Part shown: positions 1 to 12,220 of the stretch, in pieces
Layout: the number at the start of each line of letters is the position of its first letter
How positions within the stretch are numbered: position 1 is the stretch's first letter
Assembly (NCBI GenBank): GCA_037102815.1
Contig: BTPP01000002.1
Location: 3,472,001-3,536,000 of the forward strand
Reading direction: 5' to 3'
DNA from: Neurospora intermedia
Lineage: Eukaryota; Ascomycota; Sordariomycetes; Sordariales; Sordariaceae
DNA length: 64,000 nucleotides
The notes under the pieces: generated by a model
What the model was told of the DNA's origin: nothing
The model's input: the letters and a program-made list of their open reading frames with translations, nothing else
Database searches by the model: none
Program-made: the position numbers and the translations under genes

Positions 1-424
1 AACGAAGGGATTTAAAAATACTTATAGGGTAATATAACCCTCGGTTATTAATTAATTAAAATTATAAGCCGTAATTATTATATACCGGAAGAATTAATAA
101 AACGGAGTTTTACCGCTTAAGTAGCCCTCCTCTAATTAAAAAGAGTATTATTCCTAAATGGTAGAGGGCTACCGCCGGCAAATAGTAGAGTTCTTTAAAT
201 ACGTGCAAAGCGTGTAATAATCTTTACCTTTATTAAATATATAAACGTTGGAGTCTTCTAGTATTATATATTAGGAATATTAATTGGCTATAGTATTTTT
301 AATAGGGCCTTTAGTAAATTTATAATAACCGCCGCCGCTGCCGCCGCTACTACTAGGGGTCTAAGGTACCGGAGAGACCGGCGTAATAGAACTAAAAATA
401 GGTACTAGAATAATAATAAGCGTA

Positions 425-545
425 GATTTAAGAGTAAGAGCGGGCGCAAGCGTAGGAGCGGGGGCGGGCTCGGGCATAGGGACGGGCGTAGGTGTAGGGA
501 CGGGCGCGGGCGTAAGGATGGGCGCGGGCGTAAGAGTAGCTATAG
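425..545. repeat. GC-rich irregular tandem repeat inside the AT-rich block
   Basis: About 120 bp of purine-biased, GC-rich sequence made of imperfect copies of a GGGCGYGGGCGTA-like unit. It stands out against the surrounding AT-rich DNA. The unit has almost no CpA sites, so it would be a poor RIP substrate, which may be why it kept its base composition. Its origin is unknown. Confidence 0.6.
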
Positions 546-820
546 CCGGGCAACGACGAATTAGAATAGTGGGCCGGAGCCTAAAAAGATCTTAATTAGA
601 ACGGGTATTACAATTAAAGGTTAGTAATAATTATTTAAAGGTATTCTAAGGTAGAATTGAGGGTATACGTATAATATAATTACAATTATTTATTAAAGGA
701 GTAAGAAGGAGAGTAAAAGTCGTAAAGGGGTAAGATAAGGGTAATATAAATATTAATTATAATACGCAATTATAGTTAGAGGGAGAAGGGGGGGGCTAAT
801 ATTATAGGACTAACGCCCGT

Positions 821-1092
821 CAAAGCATCTAGCTCTAACTAGCCAGACTTAAGTACCAAAACAGCAACCCGCATCGAGACTGCCCAAACGACCCGGGCAC
901 TGCACTACAGCGCCCGAATCTTCTAGAGTATTCCCTAGCTACCTTAGGCTACTAGGCAGCTAGCGTACGGCTATTTAAACTCTAGCACTCGAGCGACCCA
1001 GAGGGTAGTATTTTCTCCTTTCTTTCTTCGTAGAACCTTAATATACTATATAAGGCCAGCACCTACGTATCGCTCTGCTGTCCCCTTACATT
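821..1092. other. CpA-containing island that escaped RIP
   Basis: Roughly 270 bp with near-normal base composition and many CpA dinucleotides, flanked on both sides by CpA-depleted DNA. A TATA-like motif (CTATATAAGG, around 1,047-1,056) is followed by a C/T-rich stretch, as in a retroelement LTR or Pol II promoter. It is shorter than the repeat length usually needed for RIP. Whether it is a solo LTR, a late insertion or single-copy DNA cannot be decided from one copy. No coding frame is evident. Confidence 0.5.
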
Positions 1093-1435
1093 TTATTATA
1101 AATATATATAGTAATAGTATTATTTATAAATATATTAAAAAATAAAAAATTAGTAATAGTTTATTAGGGGTATAATTATAAGGTAAAATTAATATAACGT
1201 ACGTATATTTTCTAATATAACGGGAGGTAGGGTATGAAATTAAGAGTGGGAAGTGTATAAAATATTATACTAACGATAAATAAAGATTAATAATATAAAT
1301 ATATAATTATATCGGTAAAAGTAAATATATATATTATATATTACGCGAGTAAAGTTAAGGATGTATAGAAGTATATTAATAATTATTGTAGAAGGATAGG
1401 AGGAGGAGAGAAGGAGTAAAGTTTTTCGGTGTATA

Positions 1436-1483
1436 GTAGAGGGGGGATTTAGAGAGAGAGGGGGGGGCGGGGGGGGGCGGGAG
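1436..1483. repeat. G-rich simple-sequence tract
   Basis: A run of GA repeats and G homopolymers broken by single C bases (G8-C-G9-C-G3 pattern). It is low-complexity DNA inside the RIP block with no coding content. Confidence 0.6.
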
Positions 1484-2001
1484 ATTTTATTTAGTTATTA
1501 CTTATAAATTTAAATCAAATTCGCTTTTCGTTAATATAATAGGATAGAAAGTAGAATATCCCAAATCTGTATACGAATAGAGAAAATCCCTAGTTAATTT
1601 AATATAAAATTTATAATTAATTATATTAGTAATTTTAAATATTAATAAGTATTAGAGTAAAAATTACTAATAAATATAATGTAAAAGAGTATAAGGGATA
1701 TTATAGATTAGTAATAATATTATAGAAAGTTTAATTGAGTAGTAGGTAGAAGAGAATTGTATTTGAATAATATTAATATAATAATATAATATATAAATTG
1801 AATTAGTATAATACCTAACTATTAAGGCTAATTACTTTAGTAATATTATTTATTACTTTATAGTTTATTATTTAGTACTATTAAGTAATATAATAATAAT
1901 ATATACTTAGTAGGAAAATAATAAAGGAAAAAAAGAAAACCGGTTATACTTTAATGTTACCCTAATAGTTTATTCTAAATACTAGATAATATAAATAAAG
2001 T

Positions 2002-2018
2002 AAAAAAAAAAAAAAAAA
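2002..2018. repeat. Poly(A) tract (A17)
   Basis: Seventeen uninterrupted A bases. A poly(A) run can mark the 3' end of a non-LTR element on the plus strand, but no matching plus-strand element is recognisable upstream, so it may be simple-sequence drift. Confidence 0.6.
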
Positions 2019-2109
2019 TGAAAAATGAACTATTGTAATCTCCCGGTCCTATCCAACCTAATTAGTCCTTGTATATATAAAAAAGCAGATTATATAGTAT
2101 TTTGTACGT

Positions 2110-3240
2110 TTAGAATATTAATTGTACCTATCCTCGTTCTTATTTTTATTTTTATTCTAATCCTTGTAAAAATCCTTATTCTTATCCTCGTTAAAATTAT
2201 TATTATATTCATTGAAGTTCTCGTCCTCCTTAATTTCGTTAAAGTTCTTGTTATTATTCCTATTTCTATTGCTAAACTCTTTATAAGGGGATATTCTATT
2301 TCTATTATTTCCCTTATAGTTTTTTTTAGGAGGGATATAAATTATATGCTTCGGCCTTATAATTGCTAATACTTTACGATGGATAGTAACTTTAATAGCG
2401 GCTTTATTCTTCAGAATTGTAATAAAGTTATTAAATTTAAATCTATCCTCCTAATAAAGCGTTATTTATATTTAAATTAAATGTAGTTAGATATCGTTGT
2501 ACGGGTATTTGGCCGGCAATTTTGCAATATATTTAATATTCGTATAATAGTCCTATATTTTAGCGGCCGATATAATCTAAACGTAGACGTTTATAAATTT
2601 CTAGTCAATCTTTATATTATATTTTATAGTATAATAGGAATAGATTTACTTTAGTACTAATCCTAAGCGACTTCGGTAAATGTACGTATATTGTAGTTTT
2701 TAAATTAGTAGTATATAGTTAAGAATTCGTTAATACTACCTAAATATTCCTAACGCTAATTAAAGTATTATTCGATTATCTCTAAATTAGTATACTTTTT
2801 AAATATTTAGTCCTTTTTGTTCAATATTTTTATTCTCTCTTTAGCCTTAATTTAAATATTTAAACGCTATTAATTATAGTTATTAATCTATTTCTTTTAG
2901 AAATAAGTAATAGCGAAGCCTTTATACAGTTTTTTAAAATCCTTTGTAACGAATTTATAAATTCTAATTATATAGGCGCGTTTTTTACCGATATAGATAA
3001 TATTGTATAGGCGTTGGAACGTACGAACTTAATTAAAGAGTTTAAATATAAATAGTTAATAAAGTTTGTATTTGGTAATTTTTTTATAGGGTTTCTTCCC
3101 GTTCTCTTTAAACTCTAGTTTAATAATAGTATTATCTTCGAAATTTATTAATTTATTTAGGTCGTTAAGGTCGTTATTTTCGTATAGGAGGTCTATATTA
3201 GTAAAATTAGAATTATTATCCTCGCTAAAGATTAATGGTC
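2110..3240 (-). pseudogene. RIP-degenerate minus-strand coding remnant, family not recognised
   Basis: Read from 3,240 downward on the minus strand, one frame stays open for about 270 codons except for TAA/TAG (and one TGA) stops of the kind RIP makes from Gln and Trp codons. The readable parts are rich in Lys, Arg, Tyr and Ile. Around 2,500 the open reading shifts to another frame, which continues to about 2,110 and is rich in Asn, Lys, Glu and Asp, like the low-complexity tail of a retroelement Gag protein. I found no diagnostic protease, reverse transcriptase or integrase motif, so the Gag idea is only a suggestion. The 114-aa plus-strand ORF at 2,025-2,369 is antisense to the Asn/Lys-rich part and is not considered a gene. 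Confidence 0.4.
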
Positions 3241-3377
3241 TCTTATACTTAAAGTTAGTAGCCTATAATTGGAAGTAAGTATATAAAAAATAAATAATTG
3301 AAAAATATAATATAGTAAAGTTAATAATTTATTATATTAATCTTACTAATACCCGAGGGATTTATTCTAATACTTAG

Positions 3378-3600
3378 GTTGTTTATTTAGGAATATTTTA
3401 TATATTAGGGCCCTGGTTTATTTATTTAGGAGTATTTAATTTATTAAGAACCCGGTTTATTTATTTTATAGTATTTAGCTTATTAAGACCCTGTTTTATT
3501 TATTTTAGAAGCCGACTTCTATATCTAAGAGTATTTAGCGTTTTAAAAGTTTAGCCTAACTATTTTAGATACTGGCCTCTATGTTTAGCGACCGGTTTAT
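3378..3600. repeat. Degenerate minisatellite, ~39-bp unit
   Basis: Three to five imperfect units of about 37-40 bp that begin with a GGTTTATTTATTT-like core and end in an AAGACCC or GGGCCC-like box. The last units are strongly diverged. All copies show RIP-like TpA enrichment. Confidence 0.55.
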
Positions 3601-4548
3601 TTATTTATATTACTATACGAAGAATCCTAAAAATTAGTATCTCTATTTAGTAGAAGGTTTAATAGTTAGTACGAAAAAAAAAAATTAATATTGTATTAAA
3701 AGTAAAAAAGGAAGAATAAATTCAATTTATATAATTTGAATTATATTTACCTTTATTGGAGGAATAATTACTCTTAGATATTTTAGCGGGTATTATAGGT
3801 CGTAGGATAAAAAAAATAATAATAAATATATAATAAATAAATAAAAATATTAATAAATAAATATTTAAATTACTAGGGCTATTAATTAGTAATGTACGAT
3901 AGTGTTTAAAAGAATAAGGGGGGGAAGGATAGGGAAAGTTAGGAAATAGGATATTAATAAATATAAGAGATAATTAAATAAATATTGGGGGGGTATAAAT
4001 AAGTATATAGTAGGGTAAGGGTAAAGTAATATTAAACTAAGATTATAGATCCTATAGGGCGTAAGGTATAAGAGTAAGAAGGAGGAAGAGGGGAGGAGTA
4101 ATTAAAAACGAGGAGGAGTTGTAAAATTAGAAAATTATATAAATAAAGTAGTTTAAAATATAATTTTTAATAGTTCGTATAAGTAAATACTAAGTATATA
4201 CCCGGGTATATACCTTTTTAGGGTATATACCTTTTGGATAATTACGCTTACTATACAATTTAAAGGTAGTTTTAGTACTAAACGCCTTTATAATTAATAT
4301 AAATATATATAAAATTTATTTTAATATATTAATAAAGTAATGCGAAGTATTTTATTAAAATTAATAATAATATTTATATAATATAAGTTTAATAATTAAA
4401 TACGTTTAATTAATTCTATTTCGATATTTTAGGATTAAATTTTAAATTTATATATACTTACTACCTTATAAATATATTACTAAAAATTATTTATACTCTT
4501 AATAGTATTTTATATTTCAATAAAAATATACTTTAGGCTTTTTTATAT

Positions 4549-7500
4549 TTGGGAGACGAAGTTTTCTTCGATATTTTCGTTTTGGAAAGTAATATTTTAA
4601 TTTCTATAGTTGTATTAAGTATCCCTAATACCCCTAAAAATAATAAGCGGGGTACCGAAAGCTCGGAATTAGATTGGGCCGGCTTAGTAGAATTTAACGT
4701 TAGACTTCGAAAGTATAAGCGGAGAAATTTGAATATAGAAAATATAAATAATAATAATGATGATAATAATAGTAATAATAATAGTATAGGTAGGGATAGG
4801 GATAAGAATAACCCTACTTAATATAAGTAGTAAAAATATAATATATTGGATAGGGTAATAATATAAGTCAAAAATATAATTAAAAATAATAAGGATATTA
4901 ATATAATACTTAATAAGTTAAATAACGTATTTAATAGTATATTGGATACTAAGTTAAGTTATAAAATCCCGGAAGAAGAATTAACGACGTTGGATATTAT
5001 TAATATAATTCTAGAAGCTTCTACCGAACTGGAGAGAAATAATATAATTAAAATTATTAATATATAGGATAAAAATATATTTAGGGCTATTATTAGTAAA
5101 GGAGGAGATAAAGACTATAAGTCCGACGATAAATTCGAAGGGGAGTATAACGAAGGTAATAATATACTAATAGGAAAATCGATCTTTATATTAATAGATA
5201 ATATAGAAGATTTTAATAATAATTTTAGTGAAAAGGAAGGTTCCGAGGAGGAAGTACCTAATATTAGGGTAGTAAAGGATACTAAAATAGCTATACTTAA
5301 TTTAGGTATATTAATAGCAATTACGATTTTTTACGTCTTATTTACTACTATATCTTTTATATTCTAATAAATAGTTAGTAGTATAACTCCTATATCCCTC
5401 CTACTTAAATCGGTTCTTTAAGCTACTATTACCGACCTAACTAATATTAAATATTTCGAATAGAAATTTATAAAAATAACGCTCTTTTAGGACGGGCTTA
5501 TAATATAGATATAAGATTATAAAGTAATTAAAGAAGCTTACTAATCGTTTGTAAAAGTATTTAAAACGGTCAATACTATTAATAAACTTTATAGTCTCCC
5601 TATTTTTAAAGATATTTTAATCGATAAATTTAACGATAATTTACTATTTAGTAAAATATAATTATATATAGTCTCTTTAAATACCCGATATTTACCTAAC
5701 TAGGTATCTAAAGAAAAAATATTTTATATTATTAATATAAAGTATAATTTTATAATAATGCTTGGCTCTTTATATATATAAAGTAAAATATATTATAGTA
5801 TAGCGATATATATTAATAAGCTAGTAATAGAATTATAGGAGTATTTATAGTAGGGTTAATTGGTCTGTATAATATTTAGATAATATTTTAAATATTTAAA
5901 TAGTACGTTAATCTTTCCTTCTAATTTTATATACTAATATAATTTAGTTTATTAAAAGGAAGGTTACCGTTATTTAGAAAAGTTTCGCTAGTATAAATTC
6001 GTTTACTTAGGAAGAATTATTTATTGTAAATTAGATTATTCAACTTCTATTAAATAAGTAAACCGAATTAGCGAGAAGATTATATAGCTTTAATGAGTTT
6101 TTACTAGGAGTAATATTAGTAAGAGTAAAAATCCGATTATAAAGAGAATTGTATAAAATATAAAAATTGTACGATTAAACGGTAAATATAAAGAATTATT
6201 TATATTTGAGGATAATTAGATAACTGTTAAGTACTGGTAAATATTGGGTTTTATAGGTTAAATTAATATCGATTATATATTTAACCCTAATGACCCTACT
6301 ATATAGATAGAATATTCTTCCCGTTTTATAGTTCGGTATTTTTTTAATAAAGGATAAAGGAGGTTTCGGCTAACTATTATAACCTCCCTAATTCGAAGCG
6401 AATTCGAATTAGTAATTTATTTTCGTAATTATTTTATATAAGAGTGGGCGGATAAAGATATATAGTTTCTATTAATATAGATGTTTACCGACGAGTTTAG
6501 CCTTTTTCGGTCTATACGGCGATTTATCTTTGGTATATATTTATTTTACTAATTCCTACCTCGTATATTCCGAGAACGTTAATTAAGTATTGTTTTAGTA
6601 ATATTTAGTCTATTTGGAGCTGAGCTAGTAGATATATTCGAAGTATTAATTTATATAGTCGAGTTTAATAAAGGTATAGAAATTAATATTAGTAATAATA
6701 CGATAATCTGAATTTGTCCCTTTATTAATATATTAATTAGCGATATACTATAGTAGTAAAAAATATTTGGATATCTTTCCTATATAGTAAATAGGCTATA
6801 TTATTTTTATTTTATTACTAAAGGTAATTAATCTAATTTTAAATTTAATATATATAATTAAGGCCGTTACTATTACTAATATCTTTAAAATATAGTAGTA
6901 ATTCGAGAAATACGTTATTAAAAAGATAAATTTAGTAAATTGGGATTGTCGGCGGATTTTCGTATCTTAGATATACTATATATTCTTTTCCCTATATTAG
7001 ACGTAATCCGATTACAATTAAGTAATACCGTTTATTCCGAATATTAGGGTTTAATGAAGTATTTTCTTTATATTATTTTTAATCTTAAGGAAGGTAGTTT
7101 TTTAAAAGAGAAAGTATTTAACGAAGCTATTTAATAGTTTCGGAGCTTCTCTTTCCTAATTAGTTAATCCTAAATTCTATTTATTTGGAAGTATATTGAT
7201 TCGATAAATATATAGTAAGCGGGTAGGGTAGTAATTGCTATTCCTATATTCCTTTATATATAATTAAAGGACGAATATATTATTTAAGTGCTATTAGATC
7301 CGATTAAGAAGTTAATAGAGTAATATTTTAATATTATAGTATTAAAAGTAAATTTCCTAGAAAAAGAACCCGTTCTAATTATAAAATATTATATTATTTT
7401 TACCTTCTAAATATTCGTTGTAAAGTTAATTATAATAAATAGTAAGTAGAATGGATAAGCCGACCGAAGCTTATTTAAATTTAAATTATTTACGGGTAGA

Positions 7501-7944
7501 AAAGCGATTTAATTTATATTTTATGTTCGTTGAGAAGCTACTAATAAAAAGAATAGATTAGGATTAGTATTAAGATTAGGAAAAATTATAAAAGGATTAA
7601 TTAAACGGGGAAGAGCGAGGATAGTAATAATATTTATTTCGGTATTAGGTCTATATAATTTAACTCTTTATTTTTAATAAAAAATACCTATTCTATAATT
7701 ATAATATTCTGGTTCTAGTACCCTTAAGCCTTTGTTCTTTATATTATTAGCGGTAACGTTGGTAGTAATAAGTAGAAGTATAAAAAGTAAAAGAATAAGA
7801 GTAGGGATTAATATTGAGATAGTTAATAATTCTTCTAATGTAAGTAGTAATACTATTATAGTAAAAGTAGTAAGAAATACTGGAGGGAAGAAAGATTCGG
7901 TAGGTAAATGGACGAGGAGGATAGTATTCTTTAATATTTATTAA
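4549..7944 (+). pseudogene. RIP-destroyed Tnp2/CACTA-like transposase
   Basis: One plus-strand frame runs for about 1,130 codons without an evident frameshift. It is interrupted only by stops, nearly all TAA/TAG of the type expected from Gln (CAA/CAG) or Trp (TGG) after CpA/TpG transitions. The translated remains resemble the transposase-like proteins abundant in filamentous ascomycetes and usually assigned to the Tnp2 (En/Spm, CACTA) group. Landmarks are a T-D-E-F-x-L-F-R segment at 6,484-6,510, a S-D-I-L followed by three stops at 6,739-6,759 (family pattern G-D-M-P-Q-Q-Q), an N-R-x-Y-Y-F-Y segment at 6,790-6,810 (pattern with two Cys, TGY turned into TAY), and S-E-Y-stop-G-L at 7,036-7,053. 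The N-terminal part (4,549-5,330) is acidic and Asn-rich. There is no ATG at 4,549 (it is TTG), so the true start is unclear. The C-terminal part may continue in another frame to about 9,050. Terminal inverted repeats were not found. The match rests on memory of family patterns, not on a search. Confidence 0.65.
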
Positions 7945-9884
7945 AGTTTGTATTATTATAAAACTATTTATAAATACGGTACTCTTTATATAATTTTTAT
8001 TCTACTTAGCGAATTTTAATATAAGTAAATACTTTTAATTATTTTTTTTATATATTCGAACTCCGGTCTGCTTAATTTGTAAATAAAAACTAATAATTAT
8101 ACTTATATAATAAATATAAATCCGACGTTAATAGAATAAATCTTTGTAATATAGTATTAATTCTATTTAAGAGGGATAATATATAATAAATTATAACCTA
8201 TCTATTCGTAGGTTGCTTCGAATATATTAATCCCTAAAATTATAAAAGATTTATATAATTAAAGAAGAGATTTCTGGATATTACTAAGAAAATAGACCCT
8301 TATTTAAGTAATTAGGAAGTTAAGAATTCCGAATTAAAGAACGTCTTAAAGTTTAAAGCCTAATATATACCCTAATATCGATTTCCAATAATATATTACC
8401 GGATCCGCCCGAATATTATTAAGAAAAAGCCTAATATACTATTAATAATTAACGAGATTGGGGGGCGCTCCAGTAATAAAGAATTTAGTAATTATATTTA
8501 TACAATTTTGGAAATCGATTATAAAATGTAATATATTATAGATATTGGGAAGAATAGTTTGAAGTAGTATAAATAAACTTCCTTTAGTAATAAGAATAAT
8601 AAGAGGTTTAATTTCCGGACTAGAGAGTTTATACGTATTAAACGCTATAATCGCCGAATAAATAGCAATTTTAAAATAGGAAGGGTTGACGGTATTTTTA
8701 TATATTAAATAATATAATATTTTCGGGTTTTTATTATATTAACTTACTTTAACCCCCTGGCTAGAGGTAAAATGAAGGAGCCGGTTCTAAATTGTCCAAT
8801 TTATAGAATAGGAAATAATTAAGATATTGTCGGACTACCAATAGTAATACTAGAGAAGATTTGGATAGTGCCTAAATCTAAAACGGACGAATATATATAT
8901 ATTAAGTATAATATTTACTTTATTTGAACTTGCCTAAGGAGGATTTAGTTTCTTTCTATATTATTTCAATTTTATAAATCTTTAGGAAATTAATTACGCT
9001 ATCGAACTACGCTTACTTCTATTGTATTTATATTTATAAATGTAGAAACCCTTTTAAATTAATAGTTTAAATATAAATAAGTAGGAGAATATATAAGGGA
9101 AAGTTAGATTAATTATCCTTCAAAATATATTTTTTATTTTTATACGTATAGAAAAAAGTAGTTTTATTATTAAATTAGTAATAAATAGGTGTAAAATATC
9201 CGTTAGGTTTATATACTTTTTTATATACTAATTTGTAAAATAGGTATAAAATTCTATTTCGCTAATTTACTTAAATACTTTCTATATTATAAGTAGAGGT
9301 ATTGGCGTACCTTTATATTAAGTTACCCGGTGTAACTTTTTTTCCCTTTTATTCCCGTTGTATATTGAGGTTCTATTCTATCCTTCCTCTCTTATTATTC
9401 TACCCTAAGTAGAATCCTTTCCTAACCCGCGGGTAATTTTATTTCCTACGCTATTGTATTACTATATTCCCCGCTATTTCCCTAATATATCTATATCCTT
9501 ATCCTATAGGAATCCTAAAATTCAATTAAGGGTATTATTATATAATATTTATTAAAATACCTTTACTTCCTATTAGTATATATTTAATACTTCCTATTGT
9601 ATTTTCCTAAATTCCTTTAATTATTTTAATATACAATTATTACGTATAGCCTATACTACCTAATTAGAAATTACTTAATATAAATAAACTATACGCTTGT
9701 AAAATAATTCGTAAGGAAAGTACCTTTAAATTTAAATATTTTCGTATAAGAAACGATAATTTGATATTACCTCCCTAATTTCTTTAAATATAGGGTACTA
9801 CTATAGAAGTAATATATTAGCGATTATTCGGTAGGCGGCGGGGGGTACGTTGCGTAGGTGTCTCCCGTCCCCGCCCGTCTCTCT

Positions 9885-10330
9885 ACTATATAAATAGAAT
9901 CCCCCTCTATTATTAATTTCCTCCTCCCTTTTAATTTTCCTTCTATTATTAACTTCCTCTTCCCTTAACTTTCCTTCTATTATTAACTTCCTCTTTTCCT
10001 TTAACTTTCCTTCTATTACTAATTTTTTCCTCTCCCTTAGTTTTCCCTCTATTATTAATTTTATCCTCTCCCTTGATTTTCTATTACTATTAGACGGATA
10101 ATTTCCCTTCTATTAACTTCCCTTCTATTAATTTCCTCCCCTCTACTAACTTCCTTCCTTTTATTAACTTCCTCCCTTCTACTAACTTCCCCTCTACTAA
10201 CTTCCTCCCTATTACTAATTTCCCTTCTACTAACTTCCTTCTTATTATTAATTTCCCTTCTATTAGTTTCCCCTTTATTAATTTCCCTTCTATTAGTTTC
10301 CCCTCTATTATTAAACTTGCTCTCTACTAA
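9885..10330. repeat. Polypyrimidine minisatellite
   Basis: About 450 bp of imperfect tandem units of ~15-25 bp with a CCTTCTATTATTAACTTCCTC-like core (CTATTA plus TTCC boxes). The plus strand is almost purely C/T/A. RIP-type changes (CpA to TpA) help explain why the unit now reads CTATTA. No coding frame is seen. Confidence 0.65.
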
Positions 10331-10569
10331 CTCTCGTTTTATTACTTTGATTATAACCTTTATTCTTATTATTATTGCTTTGTTCGATAGAAATATTGAG
10401 ATTCTATTTAGTAATATCCGGATATTTAACCCCTTTATATATATATAGTAGTATTTTTATTATTAAAAACCAATTTCCTAATTAATCTTTTTTATAGCGC
10501 GAAATTTTTAGTAGATATAGGTTAATATAATTACTATTCCTAAATACCCCGGTTAATATACTCTATACC

Positions 10570-10860
10570 GTTTATTAAATTATCGGTTTAAATATTGAAT
10601 ATTAATTAAAGGGTCGAACTACCGGCCAGTTTGTTGAATACCCGTTTAAGAGGTTGAATTATTAATTAATTTATTAAATATTTATTTAAGAGGTCGAATA
10701 TCCGTTTAAAGGGTCGAAGTACCGGTTAGTTTATTAAATACCCGGTTAAATTATTAAGTTAACGGTTAGTTTATCGAATATCCAGTTAAATTATCGAGCT
10801 ACCGGCTAAATTGTCGAATACCCGGTTAAATTATTAAATTGTTAATTAATTTGAAGGTGA
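10570..10860. repeat. Minisatellite with ~40-bp unit built of two ~20-bp halves
   Basis: About seven imperfect units. Each half-unit carries a TCGAA box followed by TACCCGGTTAAAT or TACCGGTTAGTTT-like sequence. One copy (near 10,690) is a half-unit, which suggests slippage or unequal exchange in ~20-bp steps. CpG-containing boxes (TCGAA, CCGG) are conserved between units while CpA is absent. Confidence 0.65.
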
Positions 10861-12148
10861 AGGAGAGGTTTTCTAACTTCTTCCTATATTATTTAATATA
10901 TTAACCTTTTTTATAGTTGATTTTATTACTTATATAATATATAATTTAATATTGGAGGGTAGTTAGTTATATAAATCGATATTTATTTAGATTTTTCGGA
11001 GGGCTTTAAGTAAAGAGATATATTTAAGAAGAATTATACCTATTAGATACAATAAATGTTAATTCGATATTAGATGGATAGTAAACTATATTTTATTATA
11101 CTTCTTTAAATAAATAAGTTTTTTTTATTAATAATAAGAATAGAGAAAGGATATTAATATTTTATACTTTATTGCAAATAATAAAGAGTATAGAGGTAGT
11201 ATTAAGGGAATACGGGAGAAGAGAGGGTAGAAGTTTTTTATTATAGAGTAAGTTTAATATCTTCCTTAGGTCGTTTCCTATATTCTATATAGTATACGAA
11301 AAGAATTTTGGCCTAGTTTTCCTTATTTAGTACGTATAGTTCCTAGTTTCGGCTTTATTAGGGGTAGGAATAAAGAATAGAGATTAGGAGTATTTAATTG
11401 CTAATGCCGGCCCTAATAAGAGTAATTATAACGGCGGGTTTTATTATTATAATTCTAAGTACCTATTACGAATATATCGCTATAATACTAAGTGTATATT
11501 ACCGACGTACGGCTATAATACTAAGTTATATTATAGGTTAAATACTTCCTAGACTCTACCTTCTAGTATATTGCTAATAATATTATACTTTGTATTTAAT
11601 TATATTTATATAGTGTATATTTATTTGCGTAGGGGATTCTAGTATGTACTATTAGTACTATTATAAGTAATAACCCTTAACCTCTTCCTAATTACGTGGA
11701 ATTTACTAACGAGATAGGTAAATTAATAGAATTTAGGTGTAATTATAATAATAACCTCCGTATGTAGATATAATCTAATTTAATTAAATACTATTATAGT
11801 ATATATTATTGTAGTATTATAGAAAGTTATTAATATACGTTACGGATCTTTTGGTTAATCCGAGAGTTAGGGTTAAAGCGATAGCGGATAATATTAGAGA
11901 TTTATTATAATATAGTAGAATACTAATATAAATTATACCGGTATAATAATTAAAGTATTTAAGAATTATAGAATAATAGTTCAAATACTTAATAATTGTG
12001 AAAGGAATTGGAAGCGACTATACTAAATTCTTAAATAAGAGTAAATGTAGTACGTAATAGATAAAATAGTATAAATTTTGTAATAGTTTTAAATAAATAG
12101 CGAATATTAATATTAAAACTAATTGTACCGATAATATTTTGTATTGTA

Positions 12149-12220
12149 AATATTAATTTGTATAATTATAAGAACGTTAAAGCGAATATTGATTTGTATA
12201 ATTATACGAACGTTTAAGCG
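12149..12220. repeat. Two-copy 36-bp direct repeat
   Basis: Two adjacent 36-bp copies (12,149-12,184 and 12,185-12,220) that differ at only a few positions, each ending in an ACGTT-AAGCG type sequence. It lies near the right edge of the RIP block. Confidence 0.65.

Noticed and set aside
2025-2369. 114-codon plus-strand ORF rich in Ile, Val and Leu
   Set aside because: It is the complement of an Asn/Lys-rich low-complexity stretch in RIP-mutated DNA; hydrophobicity follows from AT-rich composition.
9885-10860. Possible CRISPR-like array because of regular spacing
   Set aside because: Units are contiguous and diverged without unique spacers; this is a eukaryotic minisatellite.
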